From NCBI GenBank assembly GCA_027922465.2, contig BQMF02000229.1, forward strand, positions 186,001 to 250,000: a stretch of DNA of 64,000 nt, written 5' to 3'. This DNA is from Turritopsis dohrnii (lineage: Eukaryota > Cnidaria > Hydrozoa > Anthoathecata > Oceaniidae). Within the stretch, counting starts at the first letter, position 1. Each line of letters opens with the position of its first letter. The notes under the pieces are model-generated. The model was not told the origin of the DNA. It searched no databases and saw only the letters and a program-made list of their open reading frames with translations. The translations under genes and the position numbers were made by a program. This document shows positions 24,736 through 34,712 of the stretch, one piece after another.

Positions 24736-25095
24736 CAATATGGCGACGACTGAGGGAAACCCAGGAGGAAGACCCATTAACATTTTGAAATAAGTTTAAA
24801 ATCGATTGGTATGAAATGGAATCAAATCGCAGAACTTACTGGTATTGCAGATATAACACTAAAAGAATGTTGGAAAATATTTCAACAACAGATTTCAACT
24901 GACACTTATATATAGATAAACTTAGTAGATGCCATAGAATATCCTCGATTATTCACCTCATCGTTCAGGAGAAAGAATGGTGTTGGATTCACCATTAGGA
25001 AGAAATTACCAAATATCAAAGTCCAAAGGTTACGTGTTACGGAATCGTTTGATAGGGCAACCCAGAGAGACAGTCATTGCATAAGAGAACTATTA
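24736..25095 (+). pseudogene. Decayed integrase-core-type transposase fragment
   Basis: Starts MATTEGNPGGRPINIL, then after frame shifts reads RKNGVGFTIRKKLPNIKVQR and LRVTESFDRAT. This order (GRP start, helix-turn-helix-like part, then G-x-x-VQRLRV) resembles integrase-core transposases common in cnidarian genomes. The catalytic core is absent. The family assignment is tentative because similarity was judged by eye. Confidence 0.35.
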
Positions 25096-25689
25096 TTATT
25101 ATTATTTATTTAGTTTAGTAAAGCAGGTCATAAAAACATGGCAGTGAAATAAACAGTTCAAGTGGAACAACTTGCTATGTCGCTGAAAGAGTTCAAAGTG
25201 CTCATGCCAATTAAAAATAAAGATTTTAATGCCGATGTTTCTTCTTCTGCAGTGTTTCAATGTAGTGATCAGTTGAGACATTTTGAATCAACTGCTTCCT
25301 ATGAAGCACGTACAAGAACAGAATGCCATGCGTTTGCAATAACAGTCCAGTAAATATCATAATATTTGAAAATATCAACTCCAAAAGCATTTGTTTACGC
25401 TTTGTATCCGCCATTTTTCAAAATTTCGCGCTTTCGTTTTATCAACCTAGTGTCGACCCGGGACCGTTCCGGGTTTAGTTTTTGTCATATTATACAAAAA
25501 AAGTTATCAGTCTCAACATGGCGGTATGGCGGGACAGAAACGAGTCAACCAGGCTCTTAGAAGTCTATCGATTCTTTATTTTTTCAGTTTCAAAAAATGT
25601 ACGCCCTGCCTGAAAACTTGCATGTTCTTTTTGGGTTAGGACTGTTTATATTGGGTACCATTTTGAATGCGTACATGATTTCGGTTTTT

Positions 25690-26247
25690 TTAATGCAATT
25701 TGAGGCACTTGTTCATTACATCATACACATATATATATATCTCATATATGCCTTTTCGTTGAATATGCTATTATTCTATATTTTTCATATCACATTAGCA
25801 TTTTAAGCTAAGGGGACACGAGCAACATTTTTCGTGCGATGGTAACAAAAATCTGTTTTGTTGCAATCGCAAGACATTTGTTGCTCGTGTCCCCATAGTA
25901 TTTGTTTGTTGCTGCAACAAATTTCACCCATAAAAATGTTGAAGCAACAAAATAAAATATCAAATCAGTTTGATTTTTTTTTTTTTTTTGTTGTTGCTGC
26001 AACAAATTTTTCATGTTGCAAATGCGTTTTGTAAAATGTTGCTGGTGTCCCCACATTTGCAACATGCTTTTATACAAAATTTTTGTTTTAATCCAATGAT
26101 ATTCGTTTATTTTTGCTGGCATGTCAAAACAAGTTTGCTTCGGTAATCATAATAACATGGCATCCGACGAAAGCACACAGTATTACACTACCAACTATCA
26201 CCCTTGTATTACAAGCCCACCGTCTTACCAAGTGAGCTATGCACCCC
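25690..26247 (-). mobile_element. tRNA-derived SINE copy, split by an insertion
   Basis: The minus-strand tRNA-like head lies at about 26190-26247 (TAGCTCACTTGGTAAGAC A-box). The SINE body at 25690-25802 matches the copy at 33.8 kb (caatttgaggcacttgttca and catatcacattagcatt). About 380 bp sits between body and head at a point where the other copy is continuous. The B-box region is partly lost. Confidence 0.7.
25812..26052. mobile_element. Hairpin element GGGGACACGAGCAACA within the SINE
   Basis: GGGGACACGAGCAACATTTT occurs at the left, its complement at 25876-25895 and a near-complement (GTTGCTGGTGTCCCC) at the right end. Together they make a composite of nested inverted repeats. Internal words repeat tgttgctgcaacaaat. 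It accounts for most of the SINE interruption. No coding capacity; superfamily not certain. Confidence 0.65.
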
Positions 26248-26702
26248 GTATTTATTTCACAACCACCCAAGTTACAAATTAATTCGAATCGTCAAGACGG
26301 AAGCAAAAACAAGACTTGCAGCAAAGGACTTAATTTTATCTTTTATTTTAATGGAAGAAGGGAAGAACAGATAAGAACAATGCAGGCTTAAAAAGACAAA
26401 AAATAAGGACTGCTAGCCTGAGATCAGATGCTGAAGCTTCTTATAAAAAAAGCGTTTAATCGAAAGCGAGAATAAAATAGATGCATTTCAATAAAGTTTG
26501 CAACGGAAGAGAGTGAATGAAATTTCAATTTCAAAGAGAGTGAATGAAAATTCAATGTTCATGCATAATAAATAACAATTTAATTTTGCTACAGCCATAC
26601 ACAATTCCACAAAAAAAAATACATCAGCCTTCGAAAATTGAACTAGAAAAAAACTTAGAGTAGATTACAAAGAACCGTGTAATCGAAAGCGATAATAAGA
26701 TA

Positions 26703-27199
26703 CAGTGGAACCTCCTTAAAGCGGACACCTCCCTAAGACGGACAAAAAATTTTGTCCCGGAGGAATCCTTAATAAACCCTTATAAAGAAACCTACCCAAA
26801 GCGGACACCTCCTTAAAGCGGACATCATTTCCAGGTCCTGCACGACAATTTCCCCTAAAATTTACCTCTATAAAGCGAACACCGAAAAAGTTCGACAAGA
26901 ACATCAAAATTCAGTAATTTTTTTCTTTTTCTAATTACAATTTTCAGTCCTAACGGTTTATTAATATGCCAAACAAATGTTTATTTTCAGGTCAAATTTC
27001 ATTTTATGAATGATTTTTACCTAACACTGGGGAAATAGCAAAGGGTAATATGGGCATGCCTAATGGGTATACGACTTACGAGTAGAATTTCTTCCAAGTT
27101 TCTGGCCAAAATAAGCAAACCCTCTCCAAGGCGGACACCTCTCTAAAGCGGACAAAATCTCTGGTACCGTAAGTGTCCACTTTTAAGGAAGTTTCACTG
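26703..27199. mobile_element. Pogo/Tigger-like MITE
   Basis: CAGTGGAACCTCCTTAAAGC at the left and the complement of CAGTGAAACTTCCTTAAAAG at the right, with TA on each side (26701-26702, 27200-27201). The interior repeats aaagcggacacctc several times. The CAGTG terminus and TA duplication are typical of pogo/Tigger-type Tc1/mariner elements. No transposase. Confidence 0.78.
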
Positions 27200-27396
27200 T
27201 AGTTGAATTTCCATAAAGATTGTAACAGAAGATTTTCTGATAGTGAATGAAGATTCCATGTTCCTGTATAAATAACAATTTAATTTTGCTACCACGGTTA
27301 CATAGAAAAATTTTAATCAGTTTCAAATAGACAGCCGTATATCAGGTTTTCATTTTAAACATCATTTTTTTGCTCAACATCTTTGAAAACAATGGG

Positions 27397-28191
27397 TTAA
27401 AAAATAGTACACCAGCTATCTTTCCCTTTTGTGCAAGACTTTTTTGTGCGAAACGGTTGATCGGCACTCATAATTCCATCGTTTGCTCCATTGAATTCGT
27501 AGTATTTGTAGGGTAACTGATAATCGTTGTGATACTTTTTCGAGAGATCGGTTAAATCTTTCTCTTGTATTGCTTCTGTTGGCTGTTTGTTATTCTTTAA
27601 CAACGGGTCAAGATCACTCCCAATAGTATTATCGGTTTTTCCATATCCAGGGCGCAAATTTGATAAGGCGCTATTCAAGCAACAAAGCAAAGAAGGCGTT
27701 TTACCATCCGATTTCGTGATAACATCAATAATTTGTTGTTCATTTTTCCCCTTTTTTTCAACTTCAGTAATTTTGTTTTCACAATTCAGTTCATTCGTTT
27801 GAACCCTTTGAGTATATTCTTTTTGGAAATCGGCATGTTTGCTCAGTTTGTTATAATCGACCCACTGGGTGTCAATTTTGTGAAGATCTCCATTCAAAGA
27901 TAGGACATCAGTTTTCCATTGTCGAAACAACTGATCAAATTGTGCATCAGTAGTGCTTGGAAAACGTTCGCAAACGAAGAAGCGAATTCTTTCAAAAGGG
28001 ATAACATGTGCACGATGAAAATCATTGTCACCAAATGGAGATTTACCAGTTGCTGTTGCCATAAAGTCAAGTCCATTTTTAACACTTGTAGTAAAATGGG
28101 GCCTAGCACACTCTTTATTCAAATCATCTTTGAAATCGGTGGCGGCAATTTTTATATTGATGAACATCAAGAACAACACAATCATCTTCAT
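27397..28191 (-). CDS. Intronless secreted protein, 264 aa, family not recognised
   Basis: A single uninterrupted frame opens with a clear signal peptide (MKMIVLFLMFINIKIAATDF; cleavage probably after IAA or nearby). The mature part is hydrophilic, with cysteines at about positions 29, 73, 135, 169, 170, 253 and 261, and no membrane segment. The stretch NDFHRAHVIPFERI is the only motif-like feature. An R-x-H followed by P recalls the catalytic loop of DNA/RNA non-specific or HNH-like nucleases (DRGH type), but no second active-site motif was identified, so nuclease activity is only a possibility. It lies between a pogo-like MITE and an ORC4 exon on the same strand. If that exon belongs to an intact ORC4 gene, this gene could sit in one of its introns. 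The lack of introns and isolated position allow retro- or horizontal origin, but nothing proves it. Confidence 0.65.
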   Translation of the reverse strand: MKMIVLFLMFINIKIAATDFKDDLNKECARPHFTTSVKNGLDFMATATGKSPFGDNDFHRAHVIPFERIRFFVCERFPSTTDAQFDQLFRQWKTDVLSLNGDLHKIDTQWVDYNKLSKHADFQKEYTQRVQTNELNCENKITEVEKKGKNEQQIIDVITKSDGKTPSLLCCLNSALSNLRPGYGKTDNTIGSDLDPLLKNNKQPTEAIQEKDLTDLSKKYHNDYQLPYKYYEFNGANDGIMSADQPFRTKKSCTKGKDSWCTIF

Positions 28192-28765
28192 ACTTATAAC
28201 AACAAAACTTCTTCAAATAAAATGTCTGCTTCTATAACTTTTATTTGTTGGTTAACCCTCTTTCTATCGATTTGCTGATTATTTTGTTTTCAAAATTACT
28301 TTATTTTATTTTAACAAACACAACAAATGACATACCCATGAACGCATGGTTGGCCATGTCGAAAACAGTTTAACATCTTTAATCAATGCATGACTGAACA
28401 AGTCTACAAACTTATTTTGAAAAAACTTCCCTCCCCCCTCAAAATCAATATTGACATGGTGAAAAACAGCCAAATACAACTCAATATGCCATCAAAGAAG
28501 GGTAGTGTTATCGTAATTGCCTTACCGGTCAAAATTTCGCGGGGGAAAAGTGACACAATTTTATTTAGGTGAGATTAATTGCCCTCGAAAATATAAAAAC
28601 ATAAGCTATAATATAAGCTATAAGCTATGTTGACAAGCTTTAAAGGTTACAGTTTTCATAAAACATTTTTTATGCCGGCTGTTCGTCGCTTAAGAAAGTT
28701 CTGATATTCTAGACAAGATTTCTGGTCAAGGATTCTCCTTATTAAACCCCTTTCATCACACTTAC
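28192..28765. other. Spacer between secreted-protein gene and ORC4 exon
   Basis: AT-rich sequence holding the presumed promoter region of the minus-strand secreted-protein gene. No other exon recognised. Confidence 0.4.
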
Positions 28766-28861
28766 CATTATAAACCATCTCAGAATTGAATGTCTGGACT
28801 TCCCTTCTTTCAAGAACATGCTTGGCAGCTACGATCAAACATAATTCCAGCACTGATAAAC
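28766..28861 (-). CDS. ORC4: Single internal exon of origin recognition complex subunit 4
   Basis: On the minus strand, acceptor tacag precedes the exon and donor gtaagt follows it. The 96-nt exon (phase 1 in, phase 1 out) reads LSVLELCLIVAAKHVLERR, then EVQTFNSEMVYN. This matches the C-terminal winged-helix region of ORC4 (family sequence LTVLELCLIIAMKHL..PFNFQMVYNEF). I could not find the flanking exons within several kb on either side. Either the introns are very long and filled with repeats, or this is a stranded fragment. Confidence 0.7.
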
Positions 28862-29597
28862 CTGTATTCAAAGTTAGCAGACGACTAATTTTATTGATAC
28901 TCAGAGAGCAAATTAATGAAAAACCTCTGCGAAGGAGTGCATTTCTTAAGAAATTTACCCACTATTTCAATAAAAATTCTCTTCGTCGAAGACGCTGGGT
29001 ATGTAGAACGTATTTCAGTTTCCGTACCAATATTTTGTCAAACAATCAAGTCTCGTTTTGATGCGTGGTATTGTTATTGTTATTGTGATTGTGATAAAAA
29101 AAACTTATTAGATATTAGTCTGTTTATATAATAGTCCAAGAGCTCTCGTCACATTTTTTCATGTCATTTTCCGTTTTTGGTCTCTGTAGGCCGTAAGAAC
29201 CCTGAAAACCCTTATAGACATTTCAGATCATTAACACTTACCATCAAACAAAGACATCTAAACTAGTTAAAATTCTGAGGAAAATGACATTAGCATCATT
29301 TCCAGATGTAGAATTTGACTTCACCGCGGATCTATAGTTGGGATATGAAATTAATATGTCACAAAGTAGTTTTTCGTTCTTTCGTTCTTTATATTTTTCT
29401 TTTACAAACTTAAAACACTTTTTCGCAATTTCAGTGTTTTTTTAAGTGGCAGCCGTTTTAGCATTTACTAAACAAGCGACTTCCGTTCCGCCTTGTACCA
29501 AAAGTGAACATCGATAATGTTTCGAGGTTAGTTCTCACCATAGATAACGTTTCCACTATCAAGAAAATATTGAAATGGCGTAAATAAATATTCCGAA
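28862..29597. other. Intron or intergenic, nothing recognised
   Basis: Several short frames on the plus strand (28786-29131) are the shadow of the ORC4 exon and AT-rich filler. No other gene seen. Confidence 0.4.
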
Positions 29598-30562
29598 TCA
29601 TGTAAAAATTACTTTATTAATTTTGCCGTTGTATTTGTGAAACAGATAGATGGAGAGTTGGTCTCTGGAGGCGCTTGGGTCAAACACCCTTACGTCAAAA
29701 AATGCCTTTTGGCCTCTCACCCAAAAGACTTTTGCGCTGACACCCAGTCTTGCATCATCGGCAGTTTTTGCAGTTCTCGCTTCAATAAGATCTCCATTCA
29801 GCGGCGTAAGTGAAGGTTCGATTGTTACATACCGCTGATAATAGTCGCGTACATCATTGTGGGGAATGGCTACAAATCCTCCCTTTTTGCAGCTCATACT
29901 GTGCTGCACGCTGAAAATCTGACCACAGCTGCAGGTTGTTGGTAGTTTCGGAATCGGCCATCCATACCTCAACCGAAGGGCGTCCTGGAATTCTTCTCTA
30001 CTTAGTTCGAATCCATGGTTTTGAATCGGTAATACGTTTAGCCAGTTTGAAGCACCTTTCCCGCAATTAATTTCGATTAGCCTTCTTTTCGTTTCAGGTA
30101 ACTCCTGCTTCAGCTGCTTTAGCTCATCTTGATGTTTTTTTTTCTTTATTTCGCTTTATGGTGTTCTTCTTCTTGACAATATCACTCTTATGCACATCGT
30201 AGTCAGTCTTTTGATGTAATATGCCATTCACTAGTGATGATGTGATACTTCTTGAATTGTTGTATTCGGACTCGCTGATTTCCGAGAATAATGGGATTCC
30301 AAGGCCACCTAACCGTGGTAGTAACGGCAGAACTTTTCTTTCGACGTCAGAACAAATATAGCCGTCTGTGATAGCTGATATAACGTTGTTTCTAACGATG
30401 TCTTCTACTGGTGCTATTAACGTGTGTAAACCCGAAACCGCTCTCATGAAATAGGAGAGTTTGTGCTTAAAACCTGACGTAAATACAGCATACGCAGCTT
30501 GCGGTTCGATTTCGGCGATTTCTGATAAACGTTTTAGTTGTTTACATCAGTTGTCAACTAGA

Positions 30563-31663
30563 TCATCCACGTATTTTTAAGTCCATCCTACCTATTATGG
30601 CTCCTAGGTGGCGTTCTCCCGAGCTGCTAATATTTACTCCAGTACCATTGAAGATTTCTTTCGCTTTTTCGATGTGGTGTTCTTTAACTATTAAGTGAGA
30701 TTTCGACACTTTCGGGTGGTAACCATAGACTGGACCAGTGTGTTTCATCTCATCCCAATACGTTTTCAGACTCGCAATAGTGTCTGCAGCTGTGATGTCA
30801 TCAGCAAAGGCGACTTCTTTGGCATCTAGAGTATTTTCGTCGATCACTTTGAGAAGCTTTTGAAGGAGTGGTGTCATTCCCAAAGCATAGGCGGCCATAG
30901 CAGTTGGATCGCCTTGGGTGGTACCTTCTTTCGACGAAACTTCCATTCCTGCTATGACGAAAAGGCGTGATGGTATATTGTAGCAGTTTTTGATGTAGGT
31001 GTAAACTATTGGACATATGATGGCTATGTTCTGCAGCATCGCTTTTCGATTAATTGAGTTGAATGCATTTTCAGCATCGATTAACAGTACTCCTTCCGTT
31101 GACTCCTGGTTATAAAGATCAGTCATGGCATGCATTGCAGCTTCTGCTCCCGCGTCTTGACCGGCACATACTTGAATAGAACCGGTCAACTGTATTATGT
31201 CAGGTTTAGCTACGGCCATCACTACTTTACTGGCAATTCTTCGAAGCACTTCCCCTACTCCAATCGGTCGTAGACCAGGATGTTTGTTTAGGGGGACTAG
31301 TCTGCAAGCAAGAAAAGCATCAATTGACGTCGACCCTCCTACTACTTTCACTTCCTCGGTAGATAGCTTCTTTATGCACTCTGAGAAGGTCTTACGAAGA
31401 TCGGATGTAGCTTTTCCATATTGAGAAGATGTTAATATATGGCGCCAACCGTCGGCATCTAGACCAGAAGGTCCGGAACCTCCTTTTGTTAGTGACGCAG
31501 CCTTCAGTATAAGGTCTTCGTTAATCGGTTCATACCTAATAGCATGAATTCTTTGAATTGGACCATTAAATATTGGACCTTCTTCAGTTGGCTTGCTCTC
31601 AGGATGTTTCTGTTCTAGTAGCAGGAGTGTTTCATCGTTGAGGGGCAGCATACCGTTTTTCAT
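30563..31663 (-). pseudogene. Reverse transcriptase core of copy 1
   Basis: 366 codons with RT motifs: LVPLNKHPGLRPIGVGEVLR (template grip), LLIDAENAFNSINR (first catalytic Asp), EGTTQGDPTAMAAYALG (QGD motif) and VAFADDITAA (catalytic FADD). The catalytic residues are present, but frames are broken on both sides, so the parent protein is not made. Upstream and downstream pieces are in the enclosing mobile element. Confidence 0.85.
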
Positions 31664-31867
31664 ATTATTTGTTAATAGTTTTATAGCTCCATTGACATCT
31701 TACTTTCTCATCCGTGCTGCAAATTGACCAGAAACCAGCTCAATATCGTTGGTACCAGTTGCTGATTTGAGGGTTGATTGTATGGTTCGTCCTTCTAGGA
31801 ACAGTTCATCAAGATTACCTTCCTTCCATAGATTCAGACGTCTCTCTAGGGCTTTTACGTGATCTTT

Positions 31868-32220
31868 AGACCTATTTTTTTTTTTTTTTTTGACATTTAT
31901 TCGGGTTCCATTATACAAATGGTTCTTATCCCTATAATAACATAATAATAACAACAATAATAATAAAAAGTTGTATAGAACAAAAATGATACAAGAAGCA
32001 TGGAGATCTAGGTTTCAATAAGAGTTGTAGATTTTGGTTTTGTTAAATGGTCGTTGATAGATTAAATAGAGGAAAGGCATAGGCTGTAGTTGTATATCGG
32101 CGGAAGGTCTCCTTCAACTCAGAAAGACATCGTTAGAGATAAAACGTTGGCTGTGTTGAAATAAACAGTAAACAGCTCATTGAAACCGTAGCAGCCAGCA
32201 CTTATTGCATAATAAGGATT

Positions 32221-32260
<40 letters not shown>

Positions 32261-32365
32261 ATGTGATAACTATATATATATATATATATAAAAAAAAATT
32301 CTATAATATAAAACCCAAGCATAGGAAGGCTCACTGTGGAGGCTCAGAGATTAGAGATTAGAGAC
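31868..32365 (-). mobile_element. Poly(A)-tailed retro-insertion inside copy 1
   Basis: On the minus strand the sequence ends with AATAAATGTC and an 18-A tail at about 31869-31889. A second 33-nt T run lies at 32222-32256. The poly(A) signal and tail identify it as a reverse-transcribed 3' end of a LINE, SINE or mRNA. It splits the retroelement frame between VKSRSL and SKDHVKALER. The source family was not recognised. Confidence 0.6.
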
Positions 32366-32770
32366 TTCGACTTTTTACTCGGTTTTTGAAGCAAGGCATG
32401 ACATGAATGGCAGTGAAGGCAATATCTTTAAGAGGAGAGTCACTAATCCAGGTGTTCATCAATCTCGTTATTCTTCTATGTAGTGCTTCCCAGCGTTTCT
32501 ACTTGATAGCATGAATAGATTTCGCCTCCAGTACACTATTTTTTCGTATTATACCGTTCAAGTTTTCAGTGAACTGCTTACTAATAATATCTCCCCATTT
32601 AAAATCATGTTGTTGCTCACCTTCATTCTCTGGTTGCTCCTGTCGAATCACTGTTGATTCCTCTCGCAAGTTGCTACGATAAGTTTCAAAAGCTCTGTGG
32701 CATGTTTTACATTCGTTGTTTTCGGAAACTGCATGCGGTGGTCTGTTCTTTATCTGACGGCTGTTCCATT

Positions 32771-33628
32771 TTCAAAACGTATGTTTCACATTAGTGATTC
32801 GATTTGCAGATAAACTTGTATCGATGACTATATGTCTGCATCGTTTTCACTTTTGTTTTTTTGTTTTGATTTTGCATCCGCCATCTTTAATACGTAATAT
32901 TTGCACGTGGTCTTTTGTTTTGGGAATCGCCTTAAGGCTGAAATACATTACGCATTTAAAATGATTAGTTTAAATTGTTTCACATAAAAGAAAACGTGAT
33001 ACATATACCACATAATACATATAAAGGCCTTTAAAGGCTGAAATATATATTATTTTAAATGGATCAGTTAAAATTATTTAAATCGATTTTGCCCACGAGG
33101 ACTATTTTCTTTGATCCTTTAAATGTATAATGTATTTCAGCCTTAAGGAAAGGGACTTTCCAATTTTAAAATTTTGTCGAGTTTTCTGTTTACTTTAGGC
33201 GTAATGGAACGTCAGCCAAGCAGACGTCTGTTTATTTTGTTTATTTGGTACACGCAATTTATCAAGATTAAAAACAAGTGAATTATCTCTTATCGTACAC
33301 AAAAGGTATATACTTGAATTTATAGAACTTGTTGTTAAATACAAAATTTTTCAATTCTTCATAATGTTTGGAAGTAGTAGTTTTATCTCTGGAACAATAC
33401 AGAAAAACAACATCCTATGCAATTTCATACACCCAAAATTAATACACATTTTTTAGATCTCGCGTTTAACACTCTTAGTTTGATTGGTTAAACAATGATT
33501 CTATGATGATTCTATGGCCGGGTTGAACAAGCTAACCCTTTTTTGAAAGTGAATATGATTATAAAACAAGAGCCAATGACACAAATGGTAGTGGCATTTC
33601 AAAGATGACTCATAGAAACCAAATAGAT
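32771..33628. other. Intergenic, nothing recognised
   Basis: AT-rich sequence with short repeated words (ggctgaaatacatta at about 32937 and 33029). No exon seen. Confidence 0.4.
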
Positions 33629-33970
33629 CTTTTTTTTTTTTTTTTTGAATTTATTTTAACGAGGCCGGAGGGAACTGGCAGTGATATCCACTGATGTGGG
33701 CCTCCACCAGGAATGTATACCTCAGATTTTAGGGCAAAGAACTTGCACATACTAGACTGATAGGTGATTGTGGTTTTATTTATGTTATTTGAGGCACTTG
33801 TTCATTATATCACATCATGCACATATATATCTCATTATACCTTTCGTTGCATATGTTATTATTCATATCACATTAGCATTCTACAGTGCCAGGATTTGAA
33901 CCACTACCAACTATCACCCTTGTATTACAAGCCAAATGTCTTACCAAGTGAGCTATACACCCTATCCCTA
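33629..33970 (-). mobile_element. tRNA-derived SINE, near-complete copy
   Basis: Minus strand, head to tail: a tRNA-like head with A-box TAGCTCACTTGGTAAGAC and B-box GGTTCAAATCC (about 33890-33970), an AT-rich body (33775-33890), a tail module containing CCCACATCAGTGGATATCAC, then AAATAAATTC and an 18-A tail at 33629-33646. The A/B-box spacing fits Pol III. The anticodon arm does not fold into a normal tRNA stem, so this is not a functional tRNA gene. Confidence 0.8.
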
Positions 33971-34712
33971 TCTAACTCTATTCTAAAATTTGTGTACTGT
34001 TGTGTTGTTGGACAGAAATATGTGTGTTGTAATTAGGCTGAAATGAACAATGTTGATCCCCAAACCCAACCGTAACTAATAATCGCTAACTCTAACCCTA
34101 ACATCTAATCCAAACCTTATAACCTTAACCCCAGATTTCCCAACTCATCTCCCTCGTTCATGCTCTAAGCCAAACTGGCAATACAAAGTTGGACAGAAAG
34201 GCACGATGTTAGTGGTTATATATAACTTTCAGATTTACGGACATTGGATAGATCACAACATTGTGTGGGACAGTTAAATCTCCTAGGCCTACTTTATACT
34301 GATGCTAACGATATATATATTTTTAAAAAATTGCAAGTGATTTGAGTGATGGTTCCAAATTGGACGTATTTGAAGTTCTCCTCTTTGGATTTTATAGGAA
34401 TAAGGTTTATTTTTTCATGAATAAGTGGAAAATACCACTTATATCATATTTTTTAAAGTGCTACCTGCATAATGTTTATTATTTCTTTTCCAAAAACTGT
34501 TTTCAAAGTGATAACCTTTGTATTTGTTTGTTTGTTTACAGAAGTGATGTGCCTAAAACGTTTCACTAGCTTTCATGTGAAAGCAGATGTTATTTGGAAC
34601 CTTATGTTGTTGTTTTGTTTCTCATGTCATTGAGAAATCGTATATGCACTTTTCTTGTAGCATCTGATTTATATAAAATCATAACATTTCATTTAGGTAC
34701 CTTGTGTTTATA
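33971..34712. other. Upstream region of the DEATH-NTPase gene
   Basis: Contains degenerate ctaaccctaa-type words (34065-34135) and AT-rich sequence. A 3' splice site (atttag, ending at 34696) lies 16 bp before the ATG, so a non-coding first exon and the promoter must be farther upstream; neither was identified. Confidence 0.4.

Larger units (their letters stand above)
29598..32770 (-). mobile_element. Decayed retroelement, RT plus restriction-like C-terminus (copy 1)
   Basis: Minus-strand pieces in order: an N-terminal cysteine motif and helical region (about 32770-32370, CKTCHRAFETY), interrupted by a poly(A)-tailed insertion (about 31870-32360), then 31868-31700 (LERRLNLWKEGNLDELF). Next come the RT core 31663-30563, a thumb-like part 30550-30150, and the C-terminal domain 29980-29640 with CSCG..H..CKKGGF and FFDVRV. 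Frame shifts lie near 31690, 30560 and 30140, and the 3' end is lost. It is collinear with the better preserved copy at 40.2-43.3 kb. Confidence 0.8.

Noticed and set aside
33890..33970. tRNA gene candidate (A-box and B-box on the minus strand)
   Set aside because: The anticodon arm does not pair and the sequence continues into a SINE body with a poly(A) tail; the same head occurs at 26.2 kb.
34065..34135. Telomere-like ctaaccctaa words
   Set aside because: Degenerate, short and flanked by single-copy-looking sequence; not an array.
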